Source: Serratia bockelmannii
GTDB taxonomy: Bacteria; Pseudomonadota; Gammaproteobacteria; Enterobacterales; Enterobacteriaceae
Direction: 5' to 3'
DNA length: 64,000 nucleotides
NCBI RefSeq assembly: GCF_008011855.1
Contig: NZ_VOUX01000033.1
Span: 558,001 to 622,000, forward strand
Shown: positions 1 to 9,809 of the stretch, piece by piece
How positions within the stretch are numbered: the first letter of the stretch is position 1
How the letters are laid out: every line of letters begins with the position of its first letter
Made by a program: the position numbers and the translations under genes
Notes under the pieces: generated by a model
Databases searched by the model: none
Told to the model about the DNA's origin: nothing
What the model saw: only the letters and a program-made list of their open reading frames with translations

Positions 1-42
1 GCATTCACCGGCGTTGTTGATAGTCAGACGCGAAAGCGACAC

Positions 43-1731
43 CTAGGCGGCATCGGCCGGCTTCGGCGTTTTTAGCTCATCGCGCAGTTCTCGCCGCAAA
101 ATCTTGCCGACGTTCGACTTCGGCAGTTCATCGCGGAACTCAACAATTTTAGGCACTTTATACCCGGTCAGGTGGCGACGGCAATGGGTCAACAGCTCTT
201 CCTTGGTCAGCGAGGCGTCTTTCTTCACCACGCAGATCTTCACCGTTTCACCGGAGGCCTCGCTGGGCACGCCGATTGCCGCACATTCCAGCACTTTCGG
301 GTGCTGGCTGACCACATCTTCAATCTCGTTCGGATACACGTTGAAACCCGAGACCAGGATCATGTCTTTCTTGCGGTCGACGATGCGCACAAATCCCTGA
401 TCGTCCACGGTCACCACATCGCCGGTCGCCAGCCAGCCATCTTTAAGCACTTCATCGGTGGCTTCCGGGCGCTGCCAATAGCCTAACATAACTTGCGGCC
501 CTTTGACCCACAGTTCGCCCGGTTCGCCCGGCGGCACGTCATGGCCGTTGTCGTCCACCAACCGAATGTCCGTCGACGGCACCGGCAGGCCGATGCTGCC
601 GCTGTAGTGTTTCAGATCGTAAGGGTTACCGGCCACCAGCGGCGCGCACTCGGTCAGACCATAGCCTTCCAGCAGGTGTTTACCGGTGGTTTTCTCCCAC
701 TTCTCGGCCACCGCTTTTTGCACCGACATACCGCCGCCGACCGAGAAACGCAGCGTAGAGAAATCGAGTTTGTGGAACTCTTCGTTGTTCAGCAACGCGT
801 TGAACAGCGTATTCACCCCGCTCATGGCGGTGAACGGATATTTACCCAGCTCCTTCACCAGACCCGGAATGTCACGCGGGTTGGTGATCAGCAAATTACG
901 CCCGCCCAGATCGATAAACAGCAGGCAGTTCACCGTCAGCGCGAAAATGTGGTATAGCGGCAGCGCCGTCACCACCAGCTCCTGCCCTTCACGGAACAGC
1001 GGCGAATAGGCGGCCTTGGCCTGCTCAAGGTTGGCCTGCATGTTACGGTGCGTCAGCATCGCGCCCTTCGCCACGCCGGTGGTGCCGCCGGTGTATTGCA
1101 GGAAAGCCAAATCGCTATTAATGATGTCCGGTTTTACATATTGCAGACGGCGGCCGCGCTGCAGCGCGCTGCGGAAGGAAATGGCGTCCGGCAGGTTGTA
1201 TTTGGGCACCAGGCGCTTGACGTATTTGACCACGAAGTTGACCAGCGTGCCTTTGGCGGCCGAAAGCTGGTCGCCCATGCGCGTCAGGATCACGTGTTTG
1301 ACCTGGGTGTTGAACACCACTTTTTCCAGCGTATGGGCAAAGTTGGAAACGATAACGATGGCGCTGGCCCCGCTATCGTTCAACTGGTGCTCCAGCTCGC
1401 GCGGGGTATACAACGGGTTGACGTTGACCACCACCATGCCGGCACGCAGAATGCCGAACAGAGCGATGGGGTATTGCAACAGGTTAGGCATCATCAGCGC
1501 GACACGGTCGCCCTTCTTCAGGCCCAGTTCATTTTGCAGGTAAGCCGCGAAAGCCCGGCTGCGTTCTTCCAGTTTGCGGAAGGTCATCACCTCGCCCATG
1601 TTGATAAAGGCGGGCTGATCGGCATAACGCTGCACGGCATGCTCAAACATTTCGATCAACGACGAATAGCGATCGGCATCAATCTCTGCGGGCACATCTG
1701 CCGGATACCGTTTTAACCAGACCTTATCCAA
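43..1731 (-). CDS. fadD: Long-chain-fatty-acid--CoA ligase
   Basis: Activates long-chain fatty acids to acyl-CoA with ATP at the inner face of the cytoplasmic membrane, feeding beta-oxidation. The 562-residue protein carries the AMP-binding P-loop [12 protein letters not shown] at about 213-224 and the FACS signature (DGWLATGD...DRKKDMI) in the C-terminal third. The start chosen is TTG at 1731, giving [10 protein letters not shown], which matches the N-terminus of E. coli FadD (itself TTG-initiated). An AGGAG motif lies 7 nt upstream. The ATG at 1776 would add 15 unmatched residues. A FadR-like operator lies just upstream. The stop codon is 43 nt from the window edge. Confidence 0.97.
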   Translation of the reverse strand: MDKVWLKRYPADVPAEIDADRYSSLIEMFEHAVQRYADQPAFINMGEVMTFRKLEERSRAFAAYLQNELGLKKGDRVALMMPNLLQYPIALFGILRAGMVVVNVNPLYTPRELEHQLNDSGASAIVIVSNFAHTLEKVVFNTQVKHVILTRMGDQLSAAKGTLVNFVVKYVKRLVPKYNLPDAISFRSALQRGRRLQYVKPDIINSDLAFLQYTGGTTGVAKGAMLTHRNMQANLEQAKAAYSPLFREGQELVVTALPLYHIFALTVNCLLFIDLGGRNLLITNPRDIPGLVKELGKYPFTAMSGVNTLFNALLNNEEFHKLDFSTLRFSVGGGMSVQKAVAEKWEKTTGKHLLEGYGLTECAPLVAGNPYDLKHYSGSIGLPVPSTDIRLVDDNGHDVPPGEPGELWVKGPQVMLGYWQRPEATDEVLKDGWLATGDVVTVDDQGFVRIVDRKKDMILVSGFNVYPNEIEDVVSQHPKVLECAAIGVPSEASGETVKICVVKKDASLTKEELLTHCRRHLTGYKVPKIVEFRDELPKSNVGKILRRELRDELKTPKPADAA

Positions 1732-1804
1732 GGTATTACTCCTGAAATCATTACTAATTATCATCGCAGCCCTCAAACTCGCAGCCTAACCATAACAATA
1801 TTTT

Positions 1805-1821
1805 AACTCAGCAGACCAGTT
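1805..1821 (-). promoter_or_regulatory. FadR operator upstream of fadD
   Basis: The minus strand reads AACTGGTCTGCTGAGTT. This agrees closely with the FadR consensus (AACTGGTCCGACCTGTT) and with the fadD operator of E. coli as I remember it. It lies about 75 nt upstream of the fadD start, so repression relieved by long-chain acyl-CoA is expected. The match is by eye. Confidence 0.7.
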
Positions 1822-1885
1822 CGGGTTTTAAACATTATTCAGGTTGCGATGTACGTCACTAATTGTCGGATATTCCCTATCCCAA

Positions 1886-1913
1886 AAAGCAAAAGGGCGG
1901 CCTGAGCCGCCCT
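1886..1913 (-). terminator. Rho-independent terminator of yeaY
   Basis: An 8-bp stem AGGGCGGC/GCCGCCCT with a 4-nt loop is followed on the minus strand by TTTGCTTTTT. It lies 27 nt past the yeaY stop and separates it from fadD. Confidence 0.8.
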
Positions 1914-1940
1914 GTCAAATATGTTCACATCAAGCGTATG

Positions 1941-2531
1941 CTACTCGGTTACGATGGTTTGCACCTGTGCCGGACCGGGGTTGTACCAGCCATAGCCTGC
2001 GCCCCAGCCGGGCCCCCACGGACCACCGCGCCAGCCCCAAGGGCCCATCGGCGCAGGCGGCATCACCACCTGCTGCACCAGATGCCAGCGCTTGAAACCG
2101 GTCACGTTCATCGTTACGAAACGATATGGCGTCATGCCGATCCGCCCCTCTTTCAGGCCGGTGATAGGGCCGACGACGGTCACCAGTTGGCCTTTGAAAT
2201 CGACCGGTTCGAGGAAGCCGTTCACCGTGGCCAGCAAGCGGCCGTTCGACGGTTCACCCAGTATCGGCCGCGCACCGCTGTCGAGCGGCACCGCCGCGAT
2301 CTCCAGCAGCGTACGCCCTTGTTCGTTGGCGACGTTCACCACAGTGCCGCCGAAGCGGGCTTCCGCGCCAGTAAACAGGTTCGGTGCATTTTGTACCGAG
2401 GAAAGCTGAGTCACCGGCGAAGGGCTGGAGCCTTTGATCGCATCCGGTACGGTGACGCACCCGGTCAGAACCAGCGCGCCGCAGGCGACGGCCAGCAGCG
2501 ACAGCTTTTTACTTGCAGTGCGGATTAACAT
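1941..2531 (-). CDS. yeaY: Slp-family outer-membrane lipoprotein
   Basis: A 196-residue Slp/YeaY-type lipoprotein. The start ATG at 2531 follows a CAGGAG ribosome binding site and yields a type II signal peptide ending in the lipobox LTGC, so the mature protein should be lipid-anchored in the outer membrane. The C-terminus is unusually rich in Pro, Gly and Trp (about residues 160-185). YeaY lies beside fadD in E. coli too, which supports the name. Slp proteins are linked to starvation or acid stress, but the molecular role is unknown. Upstream ATG/ORF extension to 2597 lacks a signal peptide context and was not used. Confidence 0.9.
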   Translation of the reverse strand: MLIRTASKKLSLLAVACGALVLTGCVTVPDAIKGSSPSPVTQLSSVQNAPNLFTGAEARFGGTVVNVANEQGRTLLEIAAVPLDSGARPILGEPSNGRLLATVNGFLEPVDFKGQLVTVVGPITGLKEGRIGMTPYRFVTMNVTGFKRWHLVQQVVMPPAPMGPWGWRGGPWGPGWGAGYGWYNPGPAQVQTIVTE

Positions 2532-2631
2532 GGTCGCAATCTCCTGAAATGCCTGTAACTTTGACCGCGTTTCGTCGTTCAAGTTGCAGGCCTTCATCGC
2601 CCGGCATCAACAACAGCACAATACGCCGCGA

Positions 2632-3333
2632 TTACTCGCGGCCCGGCAGTTTTTTCCAGGTGACTTCATTGCGAAGATAGGTCGGCTCGGCGTTTTCCAC
2701 CGCCACCGCCAACCCCTGTTGCCAGGCGTGCAGCGCCAGCGGCAGCATGTCTTGCGCCTGCGGCAGCAGCATTTGGCCGTCACGCACGCTCAGCGTAGAA
2801 CCGTTGACCAGGTCGGGATAGGTTTGCCAGCCGGTGCCGACGTGGGCCCATTCGCCCTGCAGACGCTGTGCACGCTCGAGCGCCTGCGCCGGCGACAGCA
2901 CCGCCTCGCCTTCGCTTTCCAACCAGCTGCCGTCCACTTGGCGTTCGAACTGCCCCCAGTAGACTTCCCCCATGCGCGCATCGATCGCTGCCAGCACGCG
3001 CGCCGCGCCGCTGACGCGCCAGGCGCCCTGCGCCATGGTTTGCAGCGTGGAAATGCCAATCATCGGCAAATCGGCGCCCAGCGCCAGGCCCTGAGCGATG
3101 CCGATGCCGATGCGCACCCCGGTAAAACTGCCGGGGCCGCGGCCGAAGGCCAGCGCATCGAGCTGGTTGAGCGCCAGACCGGATTCCGCCAGCACCTGCT
3201 GCACCATAGGTAAAATTCGTTGCGTATGCTCGCGTGGGCACAGCTCAAACAGGGCGTGGATTTCGCCTTGATTCCAGACGGCGACGGAACAGGCTTCCGT
3301 CGCGGTATCGATCGCTAAAATTCGCGTGGACAT
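2632..3333 (-). CDS. tsaB: tRNA t6A37 threonylcarbamoyltransferase complex subunit TsaB
   Basis: A 233-residue ASKHA-fold protein (E. coli TsaB is about 231). It begins [19 protein letters not shown], the typical TsaB N-terminus, with the [11 protein letters not shown] motif further in. TsaB scaffolds the TsaD-TsaB-TsaE complex that makes N6-threonylcarbamoyladenosine at tRNA position 37. The start at 3333 is chosen by homology; the upstream extension to 3390 is not conserved. It lies between yoaA and yeaY on the same strand, as in E. coli. Confidence 0.96.
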   Translation of the reverse strand: MSTRILAIDTATEACSVAVWNQGEIHALFELCPREHTQRILPMVQQVLAESGLALNQLDALAFGRGPGSFTGVRIGIGIAQGLALGADLPMIGISTLQTMAQGAWRVSGAARVLAAIDARMGEVYWGQFERQVDGSWLESEGEAVLSPAQALERAQRLQGEWAHVGTGWQTYPDLVNGSTLSVRDGQMLLPQAQDMLPLALHAWQQGLAVAVENAEPTYLRNEVTWKKLPGRE

Positions 3334-3412
3334 GCCAACCTCTGGCGGGAATAAAACTGGGTTTTTCATACAGGGCGCGCATTGTAGCACAGCCCCGTAA
3401 GCCCTTCATCTT

Positions 3413-5329
3413 TCACGTGGCCGACGTATCGGCGGCCTGCAGGAAGGCGATGGCCTGTTTCAGATCGCGGGTACGCGGCGTAGGCGGCAGGCTATTGAGG
3501 AACACCTCGCCATAAGGGCGCATCACCAGACGGTTATCGCAAATCACCAGCACGCCACGGTCGTCGGTATCGCGGATCAAACGGCCCACCCCCTGTTTCA
3601 GGGTGATGACCGCATCCGGTAACTGTACGTCATTGAACGGATCGCCGCCGCGCAGGCGGCAATCTTCAATGCGCGCCTTCAGCAGCGGATCGTCCGGTGA
3701 AGTAAACGGCAGCTTATCGATGATGACACACGACAGCGCATCGCCACGCACGTCCACCCCTTCCCAGAAGCTGCTGGTCGCCACCAACAGCGCGTTACCG
3801 GCGGCGACGAACTGCGCCAACAGCTGCCCTTTGCTGGTTTCCCCTTGCAATAAGACCGGCAGCGTCATCGTGGCGCGGAACTCTTCCGCCAGCTCGCGCA
3901 TCATCTGGTGCGATGTGCACAAGAAGAAGCAGCGGCCGTTGTTGGCTTCGATTAATGGGCGCAGCATGCGCGCCAGCTGGCGCGCCCCACCGGGCTGATT
4001 CGGCGAAGGCAAAAAGCGCGGCACGCACAGCAACGCCTGTTTGGCATAGTCGAACGGGCTCGGCAACAGCAGCGTTTTGGCCTTGGTCAGCCCCAGCCGT
4101 TCGGTGAAGTGGCCCAACTGATCGTTGACCGACAGCGTGGCCGAGGTAAAGATCCAGCTGCCTGGCTTCTCGTCCAGCATTTCGCGGAAACGGTCGGCTA
4201 CCGTCAGCGGCGTCAGCGCCAGCACGAAGTGGCGCGAATTGCACTCATACCAATAGCTGTAGCCCGGTTCCGTTACCGCCTTGAGGCGTTTGAGACGCGC
4301 GCGGTACAGCGTGGCGCGCTCAAAGGCGGCGTCCAGCAGCGCCGAACGCCCCAGCGACAGCTTCATCACGTCATAACACAGCTCCAGCGCGTCATCGAGC
4401 AGCAACAGAGCACGCTGCACGTTGGGTTCGCCGAGCACGTCACGCAGATTACCGCGGAACCCCGGTTCTCCCAGATTCAGACGGAAATCTTGCGTGCTCA
4501 GGCTGAGACGATCGGCGCTCTTTTGCAGCTGAGCCGCATCGCGCACCTCGGTGCGGTAGGCGATGGTGATGTCCTTCGCCAGATCCAGCAGCTGGCGGCT
4601 GGTGAGCTGCTGGCCGAAATACTGGCTGGCGATGTCGGGGATTTGGTGCGCCTCGTCGAAAATCATCACCTCGGCTTCTGGGATCAGCTCGGCGAAACCG
4701 CCCTCTTTCACCACCATATCCGCCAGGAACAGGTGATGGTTTACCACCACCACATCTGCATCCATCGCGCGGCGGCGCGCCTTGACCACGAAGCAATCCT
4801 GATACAGCGGGCAGTCGCTGCCCAGACAGTTGTCATTGGTGCTGGTCACCAATGGCCAGACGAAGCTGTCTTCCGCCACTTCGCTACAGGTGCTGATATC
4901 ACCCTCTTTGGTCTGCGACGACCACTTGCGCAGCTGCACCAGATCGATCAGCGTCTGCCCCGCCAGCTCGCCGCCGGCCATCGACTGCTGCTCCAGCCGC
5001 TCCAGACACAGGTAATTGGAGCGCCCTTTGAGCAGCGCCAGCTTGCCTTTGTACTTCAACGCCTTGGCGACGGTGGGCAGATCGCGCGCATACAGCTGAT
5101 CCTGCAGCGCTTTCGAACCGGTGGAGATGATCACTTTGCGATCGGCACGCAGCGCCGGCGCCAGATAAGCGAAGGTTTTGCCGGTGCCGGTGCCGGCTTC
5201 CACCACCAGTTCCTGCTTGAAATTGATCGCTTCGGTAACGGCTTGCGCCATCTGCCGCTGCGGCTCACGCGGTTTAAATCCCTTGATAGCCTGCGCCAAT
5301 GCGCCGTCTGTTGCAAAATCGTCTGTCAC
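3413..5329 (-). CDS. yoaA: DinG/XPD-family ATP-dependent DNA helicase YoaA
   Basis: A 638-residue superfamily 2 iron-sulfur helicase. Visible motifs are Walker A AGTGTGKT at about 45-52, DEAH at 225-228, and four cysteines at 108, 168, 173 and 179 spaced as the 4Fe-4S ligands of XPD/DinG proteins. The C-terminal motif GVGRLIRDTDDRG is also typical. In E. coli YoaA binds the HolC subunit of DNA polymerase III and aids tolerance of replication-blocking damage. The gene is divergent from yoaB. I saw no clear LexA box in the 133-bp intergenic region. Confidence 0.95.
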   Translation of the reverse strand: MTDDFATDGALAQAIKGFKPREPQRQMAQAVTEAINFKQELVVEAGTGTGKTFAYLAPALRADRKVIISTGSKALQDQLYARDLPTVAKALKYKGKLALLKGRSNYLCLERLEQQSMAGGELAGQTLIDLVQLRKWSSQTKEGDISTCSEVAEDSFVWPLVTSTNDNCLGSDCPLYQDCFVVKARRRAMDADVVVVNHHLFLADMVVKEGGFAELIPEAEVMIFDEAHQIPDIASQYFGQQLTSRQLLDLAKDITIAYRTEVRDAAQLQKSADRLSLSTQDFRLNLGEPGFRGNLRDVLGEPNVQRALLLLDDALELCYDVMKLSLGRSALLDAAFERATLYRARLKRLKAVTEPGYSYWYECNSRHFVLALTPLTVADRFREMLDEKPGSWIFTSATLSVNDQLGHFTERLGLTKAKTLLLPSPFDYAKQALLCVPRFLPSPNQPGGARQLARMLRPLIEANNGRCFFLCTSHQMMRELAEEFRATMTLPVLLQGETSKGQLLAQFVAAGNALLVATSSFWEGVDVRGDALSCVIIDKLPFTSPDDPLLKARIEDCRLRGGDPFNDVQLPDAVITLKQGVGRLIRDTDDRGVLVICDNRLVMRPYGEVFLNSLPPTPRTRDLKQAIAFLQAADTSAT

Positions 5330-5462
5330 GCTGTCTCTCTGCCGGTGTCATTCAACGGTGATTATGCCAAGCCTGCCGCCCGGCTACCACCCACTTTATC
5401 GCCGCGCTTTTTTATCACCGGCTGTGCTACCCTTAGCGCGACTATGATATGGAGATAAGCAA

Positions 5463-5807
5463 ATGAATATCGAAAGAATTGATCCCGATCAGCGCTGGTC
5501 CGAAGCCGTAGTGCACAACGAGACCGTTTACTACACCAGCGTGCCGGAGAACCTGGACGACGACGCGACCGCGCAGACCGCCAACGCCCTCGCCGCCATC
5601 GACGTGCTGCTGGAACGCGTAGGGTCGGACAAAAGCCGTATTCTGGATGCCACCATTTTCCTGGCCAACAGCGCCGACTTCGCCGCGATGAACGCCGCCT
5701 GGGACGCCTGGGTGGTCGCCGGCAGCGCGCCGGTGCGCTGCACGGTGCAGGCGCAGCTGATGAATCCGAAGTACAAGGTGGAAATCAAAATCATCGCCGC
5801 GCTGTAA
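5463..5807 (+). CDS. yoaB: RidA-family protein YoaB
   Basis: A 114-residue protein of the YjgF/YER057c/UK114 (RidA) family, closest to E. coli YoaB, which is also divergent from yoaA. The conserved C-terminal Arg-containing segment APVRCTVQAQL matches the family's enamine/imine deaminase pocket. Members deaminate reactive enamine or imine intermediates of PLP enzymes, but YoaB's own substrate is unknown. A GGAGATAAGCAA ribosome binding site precedes the ATG, and a strong hairpin follows the stop codon. Confidence 0.93.
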   Translation: MNIERIDPDQRWSEAVVHNETVYYTSVPENLDDDATAQTANALAAIDVLLERVGSDKSRILDATIFLANSADFAAMNAAWDAWVVAGSAPVRCTVQAQLMNPKYKVEIKIIAAL

Positions 5808-5830
5808 GCCTGAGCGCAGACGAAAAAAAA

Positions 5831-5859
5831 ACCGCAGACGGCGACGCCTGCGGTTTTTT
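5831..5859. terminator. Bidirectional terminator between yoaB and mdtI
   Basis: ACCGCAG and CTGCGGT arms are flanked by A9 on the left and T6 on the right. It lies between the convergent yoaB and mdtI and can serve both. Confidence 0.85.
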
Positions 5860-5870
5860 ATTGCCCGCTA

Positions 5871-6200
5871 TCAAGACAGTTTAAGGATCACCATCCCCGT
5901 CAGCAACAGCGCCAGGCCAATCCAGCCTTTGGCGTTCAACCGCTGGCCGAACATGATCCAGCCTGCGGCGATGGTGGCGGCGATACCGAAACCGCCCCAC
6001 AGCGCATAGGCGATCGACAGATCGATACCTTTAACCGCCTGCGCCAGGGCGCTGAACGCACCGAGCACCGACAGCAGCGACAGCAATCCCAGCCAAATTT
6101 TACGGAAGCCGTCCGACATCTTCAGGAAGATGTTGGCGATAATTTCCAGTACGATGGCCAGCCCCAGGAACCCAATGTGGTACAACTCAAACTGTTGCAT
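5871..6200 (-). CDS. mdtI: Spermidine export protein MdtI (SMR family)
   Basis: A 109-residue, four-helix small multidrug resistance subunit whose length equals E. coli MdtI. Landmarks are the Glu in helix 1 (IVLEII) and [11 protein letters not shown] in helix 3. It pairs with MdtJ to export spermidine across the inner membrane. The start ATG at 6200 overlaps the end of mdtJ by 14 nt, which argues for translational coupling. A start three codons further upstream (6209) is possible but unlike E. coli. Confidence 0.95.
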   Translation of the reverse strand: MQQFELYHIGFLGLAIVLEIIANIFLKMSDGFRKIWLGLLSLLSVLGAFSALAQAVKGIDLSIAYALWGGFGIAATIAAGWIMFGQRLNAKGWIGLALLLTGMVILKLS

Positions 6201-6555
6201 GGTTGTCACCTCGCGGGCTGACCTGTTTTCGCTCTTTGCGGGTACCGGATTTCACCAGCATGATGCCGGCGATCAGCGTAGCCAAGCCCAACACCTTCAG
6301 CGCCGAGATCGGTTCGTCGAACCACAGCACGCTGAACAGGGTGATGAACAGAATGCCGATGCCTTCCCATAGCGCATAGGCCACACCCAGCGCCACGCGT
6401 TTTATCGCTACCGACAACAATACATAAGACGCGGTAATCATCACGTACATCACGATGTGCCCGATCATGCCGCCATTGACGCTAGCGTATTTCATCGACA
6501 AGGTGCCGATGATTTCGGTCATGATGGCCAAACCTAAAAAGATCCAATAAATCAT
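6187..6555 (-). CDS. mdtJ: Spermidine export protein MdtJ (SMR family)
   Basis: A 122-residue SMR subunit (E. coli MdtJ is 121) with four predicted membrane helices, the conserved helix-1 Glu (AIMTEII), [10 protein letters not shown] in helix 3, and a basic hydrophilic C-terminal tail typical of MdtJ. It forms the heteromeric spermidine exporter with the overlapping mdtI. A 200-nt leader with a 32-codon ORF precedes it, as described separately. Confidence 0.95.
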   Translation of the reverse strand: MIYWIFLGLAIMTEIIGTLSMKYASVNGGMIGHIVMYVMITASYVLLSVAIKRVALGVAYALWEGIGILFITLFSVLWFDEPISALKVLGLATLIAGIMLVKSGTRKERKQVSPRGDNHATV

Positions 6556-6755
6556 AATTTTTCTCCCAAACGGCGAATAACGCGCGCCAAGGCATATTTA
6601 TCCCGATTTATCTCGTCGGACGGCCGCAATGCGGCGCGCAAGACGCAGAGATCCCTGGGGATAAACTGACCCAAACGCAAAAAGAATGTTTGCCCGGCTG
6701 AACGGTAATGCGAAGGCCTAAGCCCGCTACCAGCACCGGTTAAGGGAGAAAGACG

Positions 6756-6854
6756 CTATAGCTCGCTGCACCAGTGATGCTCACTGGCAAGGATCGCAGA
6801 CAGGAAGAGTTGGCACGTAGAGGTTCTGAGGGTAGTTCCGTTAATAGTCATCAT
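6756..6854 (-). CDS. mdtU: Probable leader peptide of mdtJI (mdtU-like)
   Basis: A 32-codon ORF starts with tandem ATGs at 6854 and 6851 and stops at TAG 6756. It sits 200 nt upstream of mdtJ on the same strand. The peptide begins MMTINGTTLRTSTC and ends HHWCSEL. In E. coli a short ORF named mdtU is reported upstream of mdtJI and to couple spermidine level to expression. Position, size and context fit that role here. I have not aligned the peptides, so the name is inference. A TAATAG/CTATTA hairpin with a GAGA-bearing loop (6854-6869) covers the putative ribosome binding site. Confidence 0.55.
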   Translation of the reverse strand: MMTINGTTLRTSTCQLFLSAILASEHHWCSEL

Positions 6855-7020
6855 AATAGTTCTCTATTATCAGCCGCACACCGTGCGATTTGCCCAATAT
6901 CCTCATAAAAGTAAAATTTTCAACTGAGATATTTTTACCACAGCCAAAATTAGAAAGCAAACTGCCGTTTTCATAAAAAAGCAGAAAAAAACGGGTTAAA
7001 AATAAGAAAGTTAATTGCGA
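6855..7020. other. AT-rich intergenic region upstream of mdtJI
   Basis: AT-rich DNA without a recognisable gene between the mdtU-like ORF and the eda terminator. It should hold the mdtUJI promoter (minus strand), but I cannot name -35 and -10 elements with confidence. Confidence 0.4.
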
Positions 7021-7057
7021 TAAAAATTAAAAAAGGCCCAACGGAGCGTTGAGCCTT
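7021..7057 (-). terminator. Terminator of eda
   Basis: AAGGCCCAACG pairs with CGTTGAGCCTT around a GAG loop with one C-A mismatch, and is followed on the minus strand by a T-rich run. It lies about 50 nt past the eda stop. Confidence 0.75.
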
Positions 7058-7107
7058 GCGATATCCGCGGGTGAGCAAATAAGCGCCAACCCCAGGCCTG
7101 GCGCGGG

Positions 7108-7749
7108 TTACAACGCGGCGCCGCTGACCGCGCTGCGCGCCAGTTCAGTGATGCGCGCATAGTCGCCGCTTTCGAGCGCATCGGCCGGCACCAACCAGGA
7201 GCCGCCGATGCACAATACGCTTTTTAGCGCCAGATAATCGCGGTAATTGTTCGGCGTAATGCCGCCGGTCGGGCAAAAACGCACCTGCGGGAACGGGCCG
7301 CCGATCGCCTGCAGCGCCTTCACGCCGCCGTTGGCTTCCGCCGGGAAGAATTTGAATTCGCGCAGGCCGTAATCCATGCCCAGCATCAGTTCAGATACGG
7401 TGCTGATGCCCGGGATCAGCGGGATTGACCCCGCCGTCGCCGCCTGCAGCAAAGCGTCGGTCAGCCCCGGGCTGATGGCGAACTGCGCCCCCGCCTCGGT
7501 CACCTCCCGCAGCTGCTGCGGATTGATCACAGTACCGGCGCCGATGATCGCCTCCGGCACCTCTTTGGCGATAGCGCGGATAGCCTCCAGCCCGCAGGCG
7601 GTGCGCAGCGTCACCTCCAATACCCGCACGCCGCCGGCAACCAACGCTTTCGCCAGCGGCACCGCCTGCTCCAGCTTGTTGATCACGATAACAGGCACCA
7701 CCGGCCCTGCCGTCAGGATCTGCTCGGCGCTGGTTTTCCAGTTTTTCAT
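7108..7749 (-). CDS. eda: KHG/KDPG aldolase
   Basis: Cleaves 2-keto-3-deoxy-6-phosphogluconate to pyruvate and glyceraldehyde-3-phosphate (Entner-Doudoroff), and also acts on 2-keto-4-hydroxyglutarate. The 213-residue protein has the E. coli length, the Schiff-base Lys at 133 (EFKFFPAE) and catalytic Glu at 45 (VLEVTLRT). The start ATG at 7749 has upstream GAGAAATAACG; the longer reading to 7851 adds unconserved residues. It follows zwf on the same strand but behind a terminator, and edd is not between them. Confidence 0.97.
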   Translation of the reverse strand: MKNWKTSAEQILTAGPVVPVIVINKLEQAVPLAKALVAGGVRVLEVTLRTACGLEAIRAIAKEVPEAIIGAGTVINPQQLREVTEAGAQFAISPGLTDALLQAATAGSIPLIPGISTVSELMLGMDYGLREFKFFPAEANGGVKALQAIGGPFPQVRFCPTGGITPNNYRDYLALKSVLCIGGSWLVPADALESGDYARITELARSAVSGAAL

Positions 7750-7866
7750 CGTTATTTCTCCATGACTCGCGGTTAACAATGGCACGCCCCTGCCACAGGG
7801 CTCCGCGCAAGCGCGCGAACGTCCGGCCGTACCGTAAGTGATGTGGCCCACGCGCAGATCGCAGGC

Positions 7867-7895
7867 AAAAAAAAGCCGGCAGACAGGCTGCCGGC
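7867..7895 (-). terminator. Terminator between zwf and eda
   Basis: An 8-bp stem GCCGGCAG/CTGCCGGC with a 5-nt loop and a T8 run on the minus strand lies 8 nt past the zwf stop. eda should therefore have its own promoter. Confidence 0.85.
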
Positions 7896-7903
7896 ATTGC
7901 GCA

Positions 7904-9379
7904 TTATTCGAACTCGTTCCAGGAACGGCCGTCGCGGGTGATCATTGCCACCGAGGCCACCGGCCCCCAGGTGCCCGCCTGATAAGGTTTAGGCGCCTCG
8001 TTGTCGGCTTTCCATGCATCCATGATGGAGTCGACCCACTTCCAGGCCTCTTCCACTTCATCGCGGCGCACGAACAGCGCCTGAATGCCTCGCATGGTCT
8101 CCAGCAGCAGGCGCTCGTAGGCGTCCGCCACGTGCTCCTGGTTGAAGGTTTCCGAGAAGCTCAGGTCCAGCTTGGTGGTCTGCAGACGGTGCTTGTGATC
8201 CAGCCCCGGCACCTTGTTCAGTACCTGAATTTCGATGCCTTCGTCCGGTTGCAGACGGATGGTCAGCTTGTTCTGCGGCAGCTGCTGGTACGAATCGCTG
8301 AACAGGTTAAGCGGCGGGTTTTTGAAGTACACCACCACTTCCGAACATTTGGTCGGCAGGCGTTTACCGGTACGCAGGTAGAACGGCACCCCGGCCCACT
8401 GCCAGTTGTCGATATCCACGCGGATGGAGACGAAGGTTTCGGTGCTGCTGCTTTTGTTCGCGCCTTCCTCTTCCAGATAACCCGGCACTTTCTTGCCCTG
8501 GACGAAACCGGCGGTGTACTGCCCGCGCACGGTGGTTTCCCGTACATTGGTCTGATCGATGCGGCGCAGCGAGCGCAGTACCTTCACCTTCTCGTCGCGG
8601 ATACGGTCGGTCGTCAGGTCCGCCGGCGGCGACATGGCGATCATGGTCAGGATCTGCAGCAGGTGGTTCTGGATCATGTCGCGCATCTGGCCGGCCTGGT
8701 CGAAGTAACCCCAGCGCCCTTCGATGCCCACCTCTTCCGCCACGGTGATCTGCACCGAATCGATGGTGCGGTTATCCCAGTTGGATGCGAACAGCGAGTT
8801 GGCGAAACGCAGCGCCAACAGGTTCAGCACCGTCTCTTTGCCGAGATAGTGGTCGATGCGGTAGACCTGGGACTCGTTGAAGAACTCCGCCACCTGATCG
8901 TTGATCACGCGGGAGGACGCCAGATCGGTGCCCAACGGTTTCTCCATCACCACGCGCGCCGGCTCATGGTTCAGCTTGGCTTCGCCCAACCCTTTGCAGA
9001 TGGCGCCAAAGGTGCTTGGCGGCATGGCGAAGTAGTTGATGGTGGTGCGGTGTTTCTGATCCAGCATTTTACCCAGTTTGGTAAAGTTCTTGCTGTCGTT
9101 GACGTCCAGGTTGCAAAAGTCCAGGCGTGCGCTCAGCGTGGCCCAGAGTTCGTCATCCAATTTTTCTTTCATGAAGGTGCCAAGCGCTTCCTTGACCACT
9201 TCGGTATACGCTTTTTTATCCCACTCCGCGCGGCCGACGCCGATAATCCGCGTATCCGGGTGGATGTGTCCGGCTTTCTCTAACTGGTACAGGGAAGGCA
9301 GCAGCTTACGGCGCGCCAAATCACCTTTCGCGCCGAAAATAACCAGGTCACACGCCTGGGCTGTAGAGGTTACCGCCAT
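7904..9379 (-). CDS. zwf: Glucose-6-phosphate 1-dehydrogenase
   Basis: Oxidises glucose-6-phosphate with NADP+ to 6-phosphogluconolactone, the entry to the oxidative pentose phosphate and Entner-Doudoroff routes. It has 491 residues, as in E. coli. The coenzyme motif [10 protein letters not shown] is at 16-25 and the active-site motif RIDHYLGKE at 174-182. ATG 9379 was chosen over 9385 because the GAGGAG ribosome binding site abuts the upstream ATG but lies 6 nt from this one. It is divergent from hexR, with a HexR-like box in between. Confidence 0.98.
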   Translation of the reverse strand: MAVTSTAQACDLVIFGAKGDLARRKLLPSLYQLEKAGHIHPDTRIIGVGRAEWDKKAYTEVVKEALGTFMKEKLDDELWATLSARLDFCNLDVNDSKNFTKLGKMLDQKHRTTINYFAMPPSTFGAICKGLGEAKLNHEPARVVMEKPLGTDLASSRVINDQVAEFFNESQVYRIDHYLGKETVLNLLALRFANSLFASNWDNRTIDSVQITVAEEVGIEGRWGYFDQAGQMRDMIQNHLLQILTMIAMSPPADLTTDRIRDEKVKVLRSLRRIDQTNVRETTVRGQYTAGFVQGKKVPGYLEEEGANKSSSTETFVSIRVDIDNWQWAGVPFYLRTGKRLPTKCSEVVVYFKNPPLNLFSDSYQQLPQNKLTIRLQPDEGIEIQVLNKVPGLDHKHRLQTTKLDLSFSETFNQEHVADAYERLLLETMRGIQALFVRRDEVEEAWKWVDSIMDAWKADNEAPKPYQAGTWGPVASVAMITRDGRSWNEFE

Positions 9380-9404
9380 GTTCATCTCCTCGTTGCAGGA
9401 TATT

Positions 9405-9419
9405 TGTAATTTTCTTACA
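9405..9419. promoter_or_regulatory. HexR-binding site upstream of zwf
   Basis: TGTAATTTTCTTACA is a near-perfect 15-bp palindrome that fits the HexR consensus (TGTARTNNNAYTACA) except for one position. It starts 26 nt upstream of zwf in the zwf-hexR intergenic region, so KDPG-responsive repression is expected. No other gene-like feature is visible in this 430-bp region. Confidence 0.7.
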
Positions 9420-9809
9420 TTACTAATGTACTCTGTTTGACTACGGCCAGCAAACCCGGTGCAGAAGCAGGAAAAAAGACCTCAAGATTCCAGCGGTAGC
9501 GCCAATGCGCGCCAGAGCCCGCACAGGCGGGCAAAACTGTAATTTTTCGTCTTTTTTGACGCTCTGTTACCATTATGAAAGTTAGACACAGGTCATATTC
9601 TGGTGAAAAAAGCCTGCATACGCCCTGTCGAGACTGCCAACGTTTACCAGCACGTAGTATATTTTCACTAAACCGGCATTGATTTCTCCTTTGTTTGAAA
9701 TCGACATACCCTATCGATTCCAGGTTACAGCCGCTCGTTTGGCGTCTGCGTGCACGGCGAACACGGGCGAAATTCGGCGCTGTTGCTTGAAAGCCACAGG
9801 GATAAAACC

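Noticed and set aside
4109-5458. 449-codon plus-strand ORF
   Set aside because: Antisense to yoaA, rich in His/Arg/Gln as expected from a high-GC complementary frame.
7838-9283. 481-codon plus-strand ORF
   Set aside because: Antisense shadow of zwf; no recognisable domain or initiation site.
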